Positions 1 to 10,572 of a stretch of DNA of 64,000 nt are shown piece by piece (position 1 is the stretch's first letter; each line of letters begins with the position of its first letter). The stretch is from Roseomonas nitratireducens. Lineage in GTDB: Bacteria; Pseudomonadota; Alphaproteobacteria; Acetobacterales; Acetobacteraceae. The stretch covers positions 144,314 to 208,313 of the forward strand of contig NZ_JAGIYZ010000005.1 in the NCBI RefSeq assembly GCF_017813355.1. The letters run 5' to 3'. The translations under genes and the position numbers were made by a program. Under the pieces are notes generated by a model, which made no database searches, was not told where the DNA came from, and saw nothing but the letters and a program-made list of their open reading frames with translations.

Positions 1-287
1 GTCACGTCCTGCTTGACGATCAGGCCGCGCGCGGCGGGCGTGATGCTCTCCAGGTCCTCGGCATTGGTGCCGACATTGCCGATATGGGGGAAGGTGAAGG
101 TGATGACCTGCCCGGCATAGGACGGGTCGGTCAGCGTCTCCTGGTACCCGGTCATGCCGGTGTTGAAGCAGATCTCGCCGACCATGGCGGCCTCGGCGCC
201 GAAGCCGCGGCCCCAGAAGATGGTCCCGTCGGCGAGGACGAGGCAGCCCGTCGCCCCTTCGGGCGGGGTCTCGGCGGTGGCGGCCAT
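1..287 (-). CDS. carA: Carbamoyl-phosphate synthase small subunit, N-terminal part (runs off the window)
   Basis: Glutaminase subunit that feeds ammonia to CarB for carbamoyl phosphate, the precursor of arginine and pyrimidines in the cytosol. Only about 95 N-terminal residues are in the window; the glutaminase half lies beyond the left edge. The translation shows the CarA N-terminal domain: [17 protein letters not shown], then [20 protein letters not shown], then [21 protein letters not shown] chose ATG at 287 because it gives the usual CarA N-terminus and has ACGGAG six bases upstream. The frame stays open further upstream to an ATG at 494, adding a helix-turn-helix-like segment (separate entry). 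It is divergent from yqeY. Identity is sure; the true start is less so. Confidence 0.93.
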   Translation of the reverse strand, partial: MAATAETPPEGATGCLVLADGTIFWGRGFGAEAAMVGEICFNTGMTGYQETLTDPSYAGQVITFTFPHIGNVGTNAEDLESITPAARGLIVKQDV

Positions 288-494
288 GGGGGGCTCCGTT
301 CGGGTCGTGTCGGCGGGGGCGCCGGGAAGGTCGGACAGCGGCAGGCCGGTCGCGGCGAGGACGGCGGGCCAGTGCTTCGCCGGGATGGCGCGCGCCTGGC
401 GCCATTTCCGGATCGCCTCGGTGCCGACGCCGCAACGGGTCGCCGCCGCCTCGGGTCCGCCGAGCAGGCTGATGATCTCTTCCACGGTGCGCAT
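288..494 (-). CDS. In-frame helix-turn-helix-like segment upstream of carA
   Basis: From ATG 494 the minus strand reads 69 codons straight into the carA start with no stop. The peptide begins [20 protein letters not shown], continues [20 protein letters not shown] and ends in a proline-rich linker. This looks like a Cro/YdaS-type helix-turn-helix: [12 protein letters not shown] as first helix and turn, then [14 protein letters not shown] as recognition helix and wing-like tail. Either CarA carries a DNA-binding N-terminal domain, or a small regulator gene lost its stop, or only the internal carA start is used. AGGG lies about seven bases before ATG 494. The motif reading is by eye only. Confidence 0.4.
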
Positions 495-554
495 GGGCGC
501 CCTGATACCGGGAAGGGAATTCCCAGGGCAAGGCGAATCAGCGCGATGGGAAAT

Positions 555-588
555 TTCCTCCCAGGTCCGGGGCGCGCTATATCGCGCC
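555..588 (+). promoter_or_regulatory. Candidate promoter of yqeY
   Basis: A CTATAT box at 577-582 sits inside a 6-bp inverted repeat GGCGCG-CTATAT-CGCGCC (571-588). A poor -35 candidate, TTCCTC, lies at 555-560 with a 16-bp spacer. Transcription starting around 589-591 would give a leader of about 20 bases carrying the AGGAGG at 598-603. The palindrome around the -10 could be an operator. The whole carA-yqeY gap is only about 115 bp, so the opposite promoter must be here too. Confidence 0.35.
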
Positions 589-608
589 ACGTAGATCAGG
601 AGGCCGCC

Positions 609-1061
609 ATGTCGCTCCGCGACCGTTTCATGGAAGAACTCAAGGCCGCGATGCGCGCCGGGGAAGCCGCGCGCGTGTCCACGCTGCGCATGATCCAGGC
701 GAAGCTGAAGGACACCGACATCGCCGCCCGCCCGGGCCCGCCGGTGGACGATGCCGGCATCGTCGCCATGCTGCGCGGCATGGCGAAGTCCCGCGCCGAA
801 TCCGTGGGCATGTACCGCCAGGGCGGGCGGGAGGAGCTGGCCGCGAAGGAGGAAGCCGAGATCGCGGTGATCGAATCCTTCCTCCCCCAGCAGATGGACG
901 AGGCCGCCATGGCCGCCGCGATCGACGCCGCGATCGCCGAGACCGGCGCGGCGAGCATCAAGGAGATGGGCAAGGTGATGGCGGCACTCCGCGCCCAGCA
1001 CGCCGCGACGCTCGACATGGCCAAGGCCGGGCCGATGGTGAAGGCGCGCCTGGGCGGCTGA
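609..1061 (+). CDS. yqeY: GatB/YqeY domain protein
   Basis: Free-standing GatB/YqeY tail domain (150 aa), related to the C-terminal tRNA-binding domain of the Asp/Glu-tRNA amidotransferase subunit GatB; its cellular role is not well defined. The sequence starts [20 protein letters not shown], followed by the family pattern [18 protein letters not shown], and later [20 protein letters not shown] and [12 protein letters not shown]. Length matches the family. ATG 609 has a perfect AGGAGG at 598-603. The position between carA and dnaG-rpoD is the usual alphaproteobacterial order. The next gene starts 7 bases after the stop. Confidence 0.95.
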   Translation: MSLRDRFMEELKAAMRAGEAARVSTLRMIQAKLKDTDIAARPGPPVDDAGIVAMLRGMAKSRAESVGMYRQGGREELAAKEEAEIAVIESFLPQQMDEAAMAAAIDAAIAETGAASIKEMGKVMAALRAQHAATLDMAKAGPMVKARLGG

Positions 1062-1068
1062 AGCATCG

Positions 1069-1596
1069 ATGGGGCGCAGCCGCCGGCCGCACCGACCGCC
1101 CAGGCCGCGCCGGCGCCGGGAGGCCCCGCCCCTGCCGTCGCCCCGGCCGCGCTGGGGCATGGCGGCCTTGGGGCTGCTCGTCGCGTGCATGGTCGCCGGG
1201 ATGCTCTACACCCAGGCGCGCGACCGGCATGCCCTGGAGACCCGCGGCGTTCGGACCGAAGCGGAGGTGGTGCGGGTCGAACATGAAGACCGCAACGCCC
1301 GCCACCTCTGGCTCGAGCCACGCATCGCCTCCTATCCGGTGTTCCGGTTCACGACCGCCGATGGAAGCGCCGTCGAGTTTCGCAGCATCGACATGGTCGA
1401 TGCCACGCGCGTGGTGCCGGGCCAGCGGATGCCCGTCGTCTATGACCCGCTGGACCCGCGCCTGGCGCGGGATGCTGCGAGCTTCGATGGCCATCGGGCG
1501 TGGCCGGACCTGCTCTGGCCGATCCCCTTCCTGCTGATGGGGATCGCGCTCGTCGTCATTGCCCTGCTGCGGCCCGGGCGGATGCGGCCCCCTTGA
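1069..1596 (+). CDS. DUF3592-type membrane protein
   Basis: 175-residue membrane protein of unknown function. It has a very basic proline/arginine-rich N-terminus (residues 1-28), one membrane helix at about 30-46 ([19 protein letters not shown]), an extracytoplasmic domain of about 95 residues, and a second helix near the C-terminus ([20 protein letters not shown]). The central part ([51 protein letters not shown]) follows the DUF3592 pattern. A later start at the MAALG methionine (1159) would remove the basic tail and shorten the first helix. It starts 7 bases after yqeY, so it is probably co-transcribed. Confidence 0.8.
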   Translation: MGRSRRPHRPPRPRRRREAPPLPSPRPRWGMAALGLLVACMVAGMLYTQARDRHALETRGVRTEAEVVRVEHEDRNARHLWLEPRIASYPVFRFTTADGSAVEFRSIDMVDATRVVPGQRMPVVYDPLDPRLARDAASFDGHRAWPDLLWPIPFLLMGIALVVIALLRPGRMRPP

Positions 1597-1626
1597 ACCG
1601 CCCCCGCCCGGCCCCGCGCCGGCCTT

Positions 1627-3216
1627 TCAGAAGATTGTCCCGGTCAGGTCCGCCCCCGTCAGGTCGGCACCGATCAGCGTCGCGCCGGTGAAGTCGGCCT
1701 TGGTCAGCACCGCGTCCTTGAAGATCGACCGGTCGGCCGCGGTACCGGTCAGCCCGGCATCGATGAAGATGCCGCTCGTGAAGTCGGCCGCGGTCAGGTC
1801 CGCCCCCGTGAAGTCGGTCTTGCTGAGGTCGGCGCTGACCAGGCGCGCGGACCGGAAGTCCCCGCCGACCAGCAGCGAGTCGATGAAGGAGGCGCTGGTG
1901 AAGTCCGTCCCCACGGCCGAGACGCCGGTCAGGTCCGCCTTGGACAGGATGGCGTCGAACACCAGCGCCGCGTCGAGGTTCGCGCCGATCAGGTCCGCGT
2001 CGATGAAGCTGGCGCTGACCAGCCGCGCCCCGTCGCTGTCCGCGTCCGCGCCATCCCCAAACAGCGCGCCGGAGACATTGGCGAAGATGAAGGTCGCGCT
2101 GGTCAGGTCGGCATCCCGGAAATCCGTGCCGAGGAAGGAGGAGACATCGAGCCGCGCGTCGCTGAGGTCGGCACCGGTGAAGATCGTCGTCGCGTCGCCG
2201 GAAGCGAGGCCGAGATCGGCCTTCTCCATCCTGGCGCCGGCGAAGATCGCGCCGGTCAGGATCGCCTCGGTCAGGATCGCCCCGGTCAGGTCCGCGCCCG
2301 TGAAGTCCGCCCCGGTCAGGTCGGCGCCGTTGAAGTTCGCGCCGGCCAGCCTGGCGCCGCGGAAATCAGCGCCCGTCAGGTCCGCATCCTCGAAGAAGGA
2401 GCCGACCGCCTCGACATTCGTGAACAGCGCGCCGGCAAGGTTGCTGTCGGCGAAGTTCACGCCGTTCGCCTTGGTCTGGTGGTTCGCGTCATAGGCGCGG
2501 AAATCGGCGCCGGCGAAGTTGCTGTCCTCGGCCGAGAAGCCGGTCAGGTCGGCGCCACGGAAGCTGAGATTCGTCGTCGTCGCCCCGTTCGCCGGGGCGG
2601 TGTCGGTCCAGGACATGTCGACCATGATCGCGAGGTCGAAGATGGCGCCGTAGATGTCGGCATCGGTCCAGCCGACATTCGTCAGGTCCGCGCCGGTGAA
2701 GTCGGTGCCGACAACCAGCACGCCCTCGAGGTTCGTGTCGATCATCTTGGCGCCGCGGAAGCTCGCCCCGGTCAGGTCGGCATCGGCCAGGCTCGCCATG
2801 GTCAGGTCCGCGCCGTCGAAGCGCGCATGGGCGAGCTTCGCCCCGGTCACGCCGTCCCCGCTCAGGGTCGCCATGACCAGGACGGCGTCGGTCAGGTTCG
2901 CCCCGGTCAGGTCGATGGCGAAGGTGCTGAGTTCCGTCAGGTCGGCGCCCGTCAGGTTGGCGCCGGCGAGCGTCACATTCTGCAGCGACGCGCCCTTGAA
3001 GACGGCGAGCGAGAAGGCCCCGCCGCCATCGGAGAAATCGGCCCCCGCGGCATTGACGTTGATCCAGACCGAATTCTCGAAATTGCCGCCCTGGATGTCC
3101 GCGTTGGTGAAGCGGATATCGGTCAGGACGCTGTCCTTGAAGGTGGAACCGTTCAGGTCGCGGTTGGTGAAGTTGCGTCCTGTCAGGACGCGGGCGTCGA
3201 AATTGAACGTGGCCAT
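1627..3216 (-). CDS. Large pentapeptide-repeat protein
   Basis: 529-residue protein made almost wholly of A(D/N)LXX pentapeptide repeats, which fold as a right-handed quadrilateral beta helix. Typical runs are GADLTGADFTGADLTGAILT and GANLTGADLTELS. There is no signal peptide: it begins MATFNFDARVLTGRNFTNRD. Several blocks are degenerate (NGATTTNLSFRGADLTGFSA, DADSDGARLVSASF), dividing the helix into coils of unlike regularity. ATG 3216 is preferred over the upstream GTG/ATG-type starts because GGAG lies eight bases before it. Role unknown: some relatives mimic DNA and bind gyrase, most have no assigned function. It is convergent with the DUF3592 gene, with a 30-bp gap. Confidence 0.88.
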   Translation of the reverse strand: MATFNFDARVLTGRNFTNRDLNGSTFKDSVLTDIRFTNADIQGGNFENSVWINVNAAGADFSDGGGAFSLAVFKGASLQNVTLAGANLTGADLTELSTFAIDLTGANLTDAVLVMATLSGDGVTGAKLAHARFDGADLTMASLADADLTGASFRGAKMIDTNLEGVLVVGTDFTGADLTNVGWTDADIYGAIFDLAIMVDMSWTDTAPANGATTTNLSFRGADLTGFSAEDSNFAGADFRAYDANHQTKANGVNFADSNLAGALFTNVEAVGSFFEDADLTGADFRGARLAGANFNGADLTGADFTGADLTGAILTEAILTGAIFAGARMEKADLGLASGDATTIFTGADLSDARLDVSSFLGTDFRDADLTSATFIFANVSGALFGDGADADSDGARLVSASFIDADLIGANLDAALVFDAILSKADLTGVSAVGTDFTSASFIDSLLVGGDFRSARLVSADLSKTDFTGADLTAADFTSGIFIDAGLTGTAADRSIFKDAVLTKADFTGATLIGADLTGADLTGTIF

Positions 3217-3487
3217 GATGTTCTCCGGGGGGGCGGGCGGAGAACGCGGGTCCGGGATCGCTTCATCCATAGACGGGGCGTGCGAAATTTCGGACGGCGC
3301 ATTCCGTCATCGACGCGTGACAGCCGATGAGAAATCTCAACAATATCAATGTGCCGATGGTGAAGTCGGTTAGCGCCTCGTTCATTCTTGCGGCGCATCC
3401 TCCCCATCGTGCTCGCGGCCGACGGGCCCGACGATCGATCGCCGGGCCAGCGCCGGGCCGAACCGCGTCGAGAGAGGACGTCGTCCC
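3217..3487. other. Divergent intergenic region between pentapeptide protein and chemoreceptor
   Basis: About 270 bp holding the promoters of two divergent genes. It is locally more AT-rich than its surroundings around 3325-3385 (GAAATCTCAACAATATCAAT and neighbours). Short palindromes GAAATTTC and GAGAAATCTC are present. I could not assign a -35/-10 pair with confidence and see no small gene. Confidence 0.4.
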
Positions 3488-4858
3488 TTGGACATCCACC
3501 AATCCGCATCGCCCGCCGCCGTCGACCGAGGCGGGCGCCGCGGTCCCTACCGGACCGCCATCGACCGGTCCCAGGCGGTCGCCGAGTTCGACCTGGACGG
3601 CAACCTCGTCGACGCCAACGAGAATTTCCTCCGCGCCATGGGCTATGCGTGGGAGGAAGTGGTCGGCCGCCACCACGGCGTCTTCTGCGACGACGCCTTC
3701 GTCGCCTCCGCCGACTACCGCGACTTCTGGCGCCGCCTCCGCGCCGGGGAATTCGTCGCCGGGGAATTCCGTCGCAAGGGCAAGGGCGGGCGGAAGGTCT
3801 GGATCCAGGCGACCTACAACCCGCTGCTCGACGCCGAGGGCCGCCCCTTCCGCATCGTCAAGTTCGCCGCCGACGTCACCGCGGCCAGGCTCCGCCGCGT
3901 GGACGACGCCGGCAAGCTCGCCGCCATCGAGCGCTCCCAGGCGGTCATCGAGTTCGACCTCCAGGGGCGCGTGCTGCACGCGAACGAGAATTTCCTCGCC
4001 GTCATGGGCTACACGGCCGAGGAGGTGGTCGGCCAGCACCACAACCTGTTCTGCCCGCCGGATCTTGTCGGCACAACCGCCTACCGGGATTTCTGGGTCA
4101 AGCTCGGCCGCGGGGAATTCCACAGCGGCCGCTACCTCCGCCTGGGCAAGCACGGGCTGCGCGTCTGGATCCAGGCGACCTACAACCCCGTGCTCGACGA
4201 TGACGGCCGGCCGGCGAAGGTGGTGAAGTTCGCCACCGACATCAGCGACCAGGTCGCGCTCGAGGACCGCATCCGCGACCGCACCGCCGAGATCGGCGGC
4301 GCCATCCTGTCCCTGACCGGCGCCATCGACGCCATCGCCGCCAATGCGCGGGAGGCGAACGGCCTCGCCCAGGCGACGCAGGAGGAGGCGAATGCCGGCG
4401 TCGCCGCCCTGTCCCGCTCGATCGAGGCGATCGGCATGATCGAGCAATCCTCCGCAGACATCTCCGACATCGTCGCGGTGATCGAGGAGATCGCCTCCCA
4501 GACCAACCTGCTCGCCTTCAACGCCGCGATCGAGGCCGCGCGCGCCGGCGAACAGGGGCTCGGCTTCTCCGTCGTCGCCGACGAGGTGCGCCGCCTGGCC
4601 GAGAAATCCGCCGACGCGACGCGCCAGATCCAGCGCCTGATCGAACAGGCGGCGCGCCGCGTGCAGAGCGGCAAGGACGTCACGCAGCGCGCGGCGGAAG
4701 CCTTCGAGGCCATCGTCGCCGGCGTCGGCCGCACCACCGGCGCGATCGGCGGCATCGACGGCGCCGCCGGCGAGCAGCTGCGCGCGGCGCGGGAGGTCGA
4801 GACCTCGGTGCGCGACCTCGCGCTTGCCGCCCGCGCCACGGACAGCGCCGCGGCGTGA
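3488..4858 (+). CDS. Soluble PAS-PAS methyl-accepting chemotaxis protein
   Basis: 456-residue cytoplasmic chemoreceptor with no membrane segment. Two PAS domains in tandem (about 22-137 and 140-257) are close copies of each other: each has EFDL(D/Q)[13 protein letters not shown] or [12 protein letters not shown], then (W)IQATYNP and IVKFA(A/T)D. A methyl-accepting signalling hairpin follows (about 270-430) with the conserved tip [20 protein letters not shown] and the flank [16 protein letters not shown]. Start is TTG 3488 with AGAGGA nine bases upstream. The stop overlaps the next gene's GTG (GTGA), so translation is coupled to the triple-CheW protein. The PAS type resembles aerotaxis/energy sensors, but no haem- or flavin-binding residue can be assigned. 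No cheA, cheB or cheR is in the window. Confidence 0.93.
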   Translation: MDIHQSASPAAVDRGGRRGPYRTAIDRSQAVAEFDLDGNLVDANENFLRAMGYAWEEVVGRHHGVFCDDAFVASADYRDFWRRLRAGEFVAGEFRRKGKGGRKVWIQATYNPLLDAEGRPFRIVKFAADVTAARLRRVDDAGKLAAIERSQAVIEFDLQGRVLHANENFLAVMGYTAEEVVGQHHNLFCPPDLVGTTAYRDFWVKLGRGEFHSGRYLRLGKHGLRVWIQATYNPVLDDDGRPAKVVKFATDISDQVALEDRIRDRTAEIGGAILSLTGAIDAIAANAREANGLAQATQEEANAGVAALSRSIEAIGMIEQSSADISDIVAVIEEIASQTNLLAFNAAIEAARAGEQGLGFSVVADEVRRLAEKSADATRQIQRLIEQAARRVQSGKDVTQRAAEAFEAIVAGVGRTTGAIGGIDGAAGEQLRAAREVETSVRDLALAARATDSAAA

Positions 4859-6249
4859 GCGCCACCCACGCCGTGGTCGGCCTGGCCGGCCACGACCTGG
4901 CCATCCCGCTCGCCGCCATCGCCGAGGTGCTGGCCTGGCCGTCCGGCTTCAGCGCGGCGCCGGACCCGGTGGCGGCCTCGCTCGGATTGATGGATCTGCG
5001 CGGCGAGGCGCTGGAGGTGCTGGAGCCGCGGCGCCTGCTTGGCCTCGAGGGCGCGCCGCCGCCCGCGGCGGGCCGCCGCGTCGCGGTGTTGCGCGGCAGG
5101 GCCGGGCGGCTCGGCATCGCGGTCGACGCGCTGCGCGGGACGCGCCGGCTCGACCCGGCGCGGCTGCAGGCGCGCCGCGCCGGGCCGGGCGCGCCCCCGC
5201 CGCGCGTCGTCGGCCTGCTGCGCGACGGGGATCGCCTGACGCATCTGCTCGATGTCGAGGCGCTGCTCGACCTTCCCGGCGTCGCGGCGATCGCCGAGGC
5301 GCGGCGCGAGGCGGGCGCCGCGCGCGTCGCCGACCGGCGCTTCGTGCTGCTGCGTGCCGGCGGCTTCCGCTTCGCGCTCGACGCCGCGGCGGCGCTGCGC
5401 CACGAACCCGCCCCGGCGCTGCGCCCGACGGGCTTCCGCAGCGAGGTCTATATCGGTGCGGTCGACCACCGCGGCGGGGCGGCGCCGGTCGTCGACCTCG
5501 CCCGCCTGCTCGACCTGCCGCCGCACATCCACGCGCCGGAGCGGCTGCTGCTCGTGCGGCTCGGCGGCGCGACGGTCGGGCTGATGGTGCATGAGGTGCT
5601 CGGCCTGCGCGCCGTCCCCGCCGACCGGATCGCGCCCTTCCCGGGCCACGCGGTCAGCCCGACCGGGGTCGCCGACGCCATCCTCCGCCTGCCGGGGGAC
5701 GGGGAGCAGGACGCGCCGCTGCTGCTCGACGCCGGGCGGCTCGCGGCGCTGCCGCTGCTGCGCTCCCTCGCGCGGCTGCATGACGGGCTCGCGCTCGACG
5801 CGGGCGCGGCGAACGACAGGGCGGGCGGCGGCCGCGCGAGCTTCCTCGCGGTCGAGGCCGGCGGCGCGCTGCATGTCCCGCTGCTCGCCCTCAGCCAGGT
5901 GCTGCCGGCGGACACGCCCTTCGCCGGCACCGCGCTGCCGCGCACGGGCATGCTCGGCCAGGTGGCGCTGCGCGAGGCGTGGCTGCCGCTCTATGACCTG
6001 ACCTGGCTGCTCACCGGCCGGCTGGGGGAAGCAGGCCCCGATCAGCGCCTGCTGGTGGCCGACCTGCCGGGCGGGCGCGTCGCGCTGCGGGTGGAACGTC
6101 TGACGGGCATCGAGCATCTCGCGCCCGATGGGCCGCCGCGCCCGGCGGCGGGGTCGCTGCTCGCGGGGCAGCCGGTGCGCCGGGGCGGCACGTCCGCGAT
6201 GCTCGACCTGCTGGACCTGCCGGCGCTTGCCGGGCGGCTCGCGGCCTGA
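4855..6249 (+). CDS. Protein with three tandem CheW-like domains
   Basis: 464 residues containing three CheW-type beta-barrel adaptor domains. Domain 1 spans about 5-125 ([20 protein letters not shown] ... [20 protein letters not shown]); domain 2 about 160-300 ([20 protein letters not shown] ... [20 protein letters not shown]); domain 3 about 330-460 ([20 protein letters not shown] ... [20 protein letters not shown]). Single-domain CheW couples receptors to CheA; here one chain carries three. GTG start overlaps the receptor's stop (GTGA), so the two are almost surely made together and likely form one array unit. The sequence is rich in Ala, Leu, Arg and strongly diverged from canonical CheW, so binding to a standard CheA is uncertain. 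Confidence 0.82.
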   Translation: MSATHAVVGLAGHDLAIPLAAIAEVLAWPSGFSAAPDPVAASLGLMDLRGEALEVLEPRRLLGLEGAPPPAAGRRVAVLRGRAGRLGIAVDALRGTRRLDPARLQARRAGPGAPPPRVVGLLRDGDRLTHLLDVEALLDLPGVAAIAEARREAGAARVADRRFVLLRAGGFRFALDAAAALRHEPAPALRPTGFRSEVYIGAVDHRGGAAPVVDLARLLDLPPHIHAPERLLLVRLGGATVGLMVHEVLGLRAVPADRIAPFPGHAVSPTGVADAILRLPGDGEQDAPLLLDAGRLAALPLLRSLARLHDGLALDAGAANDRAGGGRASFLAVEAGGALHVPLLALSQVLPADTPFAGTALPRTGMLGQVALREAWLPLYDLTWLLTGRLGEAGPDQRLLVADLPGGRVALRVERLTGIEHLAPDGPPRPAAGSLLAGQPVRRGGTSAMLDLLDLPALAGRLAA

Positions 6250-6271
6250 CCGGCCGCGCGCCGCGCCGGCG

Positions 6272-6490
6272 TCAGTTCGGCATCTCGAGGTCTTCGGACA
6301 GCACCACGATCTGCACGGCGTAGGACACCTCGCCATCCTCCGCGTCGCGGTGGATGGTGCCGATGAACTCGTCGCCCACCTTCAGCTCGGTGGAGCCGCC
6401 CTTGCGCTCCGGCGCCGTCACGGCGATCCGGTTGTTGCCGAAAAGGCGACGGAGATGCGCCTGCACGGCGGCGCGTTCGGCCGGGGTCAT
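6272..6490 (-). CDS. DUF3126 family protein
   Basis: 72-residue soluble protein conserved in alphaproteobacteria, function unknown. The sequence MTPAERAAVQAHLRRLFGNN, then KVGDEFIGTIHRDAEDGEVS and YAVQIVVLSEDLEMPN, matches the family pattern and length. It lies between the chemotaxis pair and dnaG, pointing away from dnaG. ATG 6490 is the only reasonable start. Confidence 0.88.
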   Translation of the reverse strand: MTPAERAAVQAHLRRLFGNNRIAVTAPERKGGSTELKVGDEFIGTIHRDAEDGEVSYAVQIVVLSEDLEMPN

Positions 6491-6588
6491 GTCTGTCGGT
6501 CGTCCCTGTCAGGAAAGGGGCGCTGGATAGACCTCGCGCGGCGGGGGTGCAAATCGGGGGCGGCGGGGGCAATCTCTGTCGCCCGCCC

Positions 6589-8388
6589 ATGGCCCTTCCC
6601 CCCGCCTTCCTCGACGAGCTCCGCGCCCGCACGCCGCTGCCCTCGCTGATCGGGCGGAAGACGCGGCTCGCCAAGTCGGGGCGCAACTGGAAGGGCTGCT
6701 GTCCCTTCCATGGGGAAAAGACCCCCTCCTTCTACGTGTACGACGACCATTTCCACTGCTTCGGCTGCGGCGCGCATGGCGATGCCATCAGCTTCGTCAT
6801 GCGCAGCGAGGGCGCGGCCTTCCCCGAGGCGGTGGAGCGCCTCGCCGCCGAGGCGGGGCTGGAGGTGCCCAGGCCCTCGCCGCAGGAGGCGGCGCGCGAC
6901 CGCCGCGCACGCGACCTGCACGGCGTCATGGCCGCGGCGGCCGAGGCCTATCACCGCCGGCTGTTCCTGCCCGAGGGGCGCCAGGCGCTCGACTACCTGC
7001 TTCGGCGGGGCCTGCGGGAGGAGACGATCCGCGCCTTCATGCTGGGCTGGGCGCCGGCCGGGCGCGGCGCGCTGATGGCCGACCTGCGGCCCGAGGGCGT
7101 GACCGAGGAGCAGGCGATCGAGGCCGGGCTGCTGCGGGAAGGGGAGGCCGGCGACCCGCCGCGGGACTTCTTCTTCGCCCGCGTGATGTTCCCCATCCGC
7201 GACCGGCGCGGCCGGGTCATCGCCTTCGGCGGGCGCATCCTGGGCGACGGCCAGCCGAAATACGTGAACAGCCCGGAGACGCCGCTGTTCCGCAAGCGGA
7301 TGGGCCTCTATGCCCTGGACCTGGCGCGGGAAGGGGCCTTCCGCGGCGCGACGGTGGTCGCGGTCGAGGGCTACATGGACGTGATCGCCCTGCACCAGGC
7401 GGGCTTCACCGGCGCGGTCGCCCCACTCGGCACCGCGCTGACGGCCGAGCAGCTGGAGGAGTTGTGGCGGCTCTCGCCCGAACCCGTGCTGTGCTTCGAC
7501 GGCGACGCGGCCGGGGCGCGCGCCGCGGCCCGGGCGGCGGAAGCCGCGCTGCCGCTGGTGTCGACCGAGCGGACGCTGCGCCTGGCCACCCTGCCGGCGG
7601 GGGAGGACCCGGACACGCTGACCGCGCGCGGGGGGGCTGCCGCCTTCCAGGCCGTGCTGGACGCGGCGCGGCCCTTGTCGGAGTCGCTGTTCGGCCTGAT
7701 CGCCGAGGGCCGCCCGGCGGCCACGCCCGAACAGCGCGCGGCGCTGCGCAACCGGCTGACCGGCGCGGCGGGGGCCATCGCCGACAAGGCGCTGTCTGCG
7801 GAATACCGGCGCATCCTGCTCGACCGCTTCTTCGCCGCCACCAGGCAGGGGCAGGGCGGGCGGCCGCTGCCCGCCCGCCGGCCGCCCCGCCCGGCCATCC
7901 TGCCCGCCCCGATCCGGGCCGAGCGCGCGCGGATGCTGCTGGCCGTCATCCTCCGCCATCCCTGGCTGCTGACGCAGGTGGAGGAGGCGCTCGGGCTGCT
8001 CGACCTGCCCGATGGCCCCCCCGCGCAGCTTCGGGCCGCGATTCTCGCATGGCATCCCGCGGCCGAACGGGTTGACTCCGAGGACCTGATCGCCCACCTG
8101 AAACAACGCGGATGGGAAGATGCCGTGGCCTGGGCTTTGTCGCCGGCCGGCCTGCCCCTCGCGGCGCGGGCCGAGGCCCTGCCCGGGGAGGTCGAGGAAG
8201 GCTTCTGGCATTTCTTCCTCCGCCTGCGCGGCGAGGCGGAATTGATCGAGGACCAGCAGGAAGCACAGCGGATGCTGGCGGAGACGAACGATCCCGCCGC
8301 GCAACGCCGGCTCATCCTGTTGTCGGAGGCGCTCGACGCCGTCCGGCGCGGGGAAGCGGCCGCGGGTGCGTCCGGCGACGCCGCATAG
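6589..8388 (+). CDS. dnaG: DNA primase
   Basis: Makes RNA primers at the replication fork with the DnaB helicase. Domains in order: an N-terminal CHC2 zinc ribbon (CCPFHGEKTPSF ... HCFGCGAHGD, about residues 38-65), the catalytic core with TOPRIM motifs (VVAVEGYMDVIALHQAG near 260, and CFDGDAAG near 308, acidic residues binding Mg), and a C-terminal DnaB-binding region (about 440-599). Length of 599 aa is normal. ATG 6589 gives the usual start MALPPAFLDELRAR; an upstream ATG at 6547 would add a glycine-rich tail with no homology. Followed by rpoD after 71 bases that hold a strong hairpin, as in the classical macromolecular synthesis operon. Confidence 0.97.
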   Translation: MALPPAFLDELRARTPLPSLIGRKTRLAKSGRNWKGCCPFHGEKTPSFYVYDDHFHCFGCGAHGDAISFVMRSEGAAFPEAVERLAAEAGLEVPRPSPQEAARDRRARDLHGVMAAAAEAYHRRLFLPEGRQALDYLLRRGLREETIRAFMLGWAPAGRGALMADLRPEGVTEEQAIEAGLLREGEAGDPPRDFFFARVMFPIRDRRGRVIAFGGRILGDGQPKYVNSPETPLFRKRMGLYALDLAREGAFRGATVVAVEGYMDVIALHQAGFTGAVAPLGTALTAEQLEELWRLSPEPVLCFDGDAAGARAAARAAEAALPLVSTERTLRLATLPAGEDPDTLTARGGAAAFQAVLDAARPLSESLFGLIAEGRPAATPEQRAALRNRLTGAAGAIADKALSAEYRRILLDRFFAATRQGQGGRPLPARRPPRPAILPAPIRAERARMLLAVILRHPWLLTQVEEALGLLDLPDGPPAQLRAAILAWHPAAERVDSEDLIAHLKQRGWEDAVAWALSPAGLPLAARAEALPGEVEEGFWHFFLRLRGEAELIEDQQEAQRMLAETNDPAAQRRLILLSEALDAVRRGEAAAGASGDAA

Positions 8389-8405
8389 GGTAGAGGCACT
8401 TTTTC

Positions 8406-8434
8406 TCGGGCATCCGGCACCCCCGGATGCCCGA
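8406..8434 (+). promoter_or_regulatory. Perfect hairpin between dnaG and rpoD
   Basis: A 12-bp perfect stem (TCGGGCATCCGG, 8406-8417, with CCGGATGCCCGA, 8423-8434) and a 5-base loop CACCC. It is preceded by five T's and followed by GAAACC, so there is no U-run for termination on the plus strand. Its place between dnaG and rpoD matches the site where the E. coli message is cleaved to uncouple the two genes, so a processing or attenuation role is likely. An in-frame ATG for rpoD at 8427 lies in its right arm. Confidence 0.6.
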
Positions 8435-8459
8435 AACCGTTGGACGGAGCGGATACGGC

Positions 8460-10385
<1,926 letters not shown>

Positions 10386-10387
10386 GT

Positions 10388-10422
10388 CCCTTGGCAAAAG
10401 GCCTTCGGCCTTATGCCAAGGG
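10388..10422 (+). terminator. Two-tier hairpin after rpoD, probable terminator
   Basis: CCCTTGGCA (10388-10396) pairs with TGCCAAGGG (10414-10422), and inside it AAGGCC (10398-10403) pairs with GGCCTT (10407-10412). It starts two bases after the rpoD stop. No T-run follows, so it may act with Rho or as a 3' end stabiliser. Confidence 0.6.
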
Positions 10423-10471
10423 CACCGCGCGCGGGGCTGGCGGGGCGGCCGCGCGCCAGACAAGCCACCGA

Positions 10472-10512
10472 ATGCAGGGCGCACGAAGGGCGTTCCTTCG
10501 TGCGCCCTGCAT
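10472..10512. repeat. 18-bp perfect inverted repeat downstream of rpoD
   Basis: ATGCAGGGCGCACGAAGG (10472-10489) is followed by a 5-base spacer GCGTT and then its exact complement (10495-10512). The stem is exceptionally long and flawless. It lies 50 bp after the first rpoD hairpin and 60 bp before the next gene. Could be a second terminator or a mobile palindromic element; no second copy is visible in the window. Confidence 0.75.
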
Positions 10513-10572
10513 GAAGGTTGACCGGCGGCCCGCCGCGCCGCGAGACTCGCGCGGCGGCAGGAGGGGGCAGGC

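Noticed and set aside
1627..3270. A secreted adhesin or RTX-like repeat protein
   Set aside because: The repeats are five residues long with central Leu/Phe (A(D/N)LXX); there is no signal peptide and no GGxGxDxUx nonapeptide.
2479..3330. Protein encoded opposite the pentapeptide gene
   Set aside because: The pentapeptide periodicity creates long open frames in other phases; this one lacks any motif and a ribosome site.
8427..8459. Longer RpoD starting at ATG 8427
   Set aside because: The codon is in the right arm of a perfect hairpin and has no ribosome site, whereas ATG 8460 follows GGAGCGGA.
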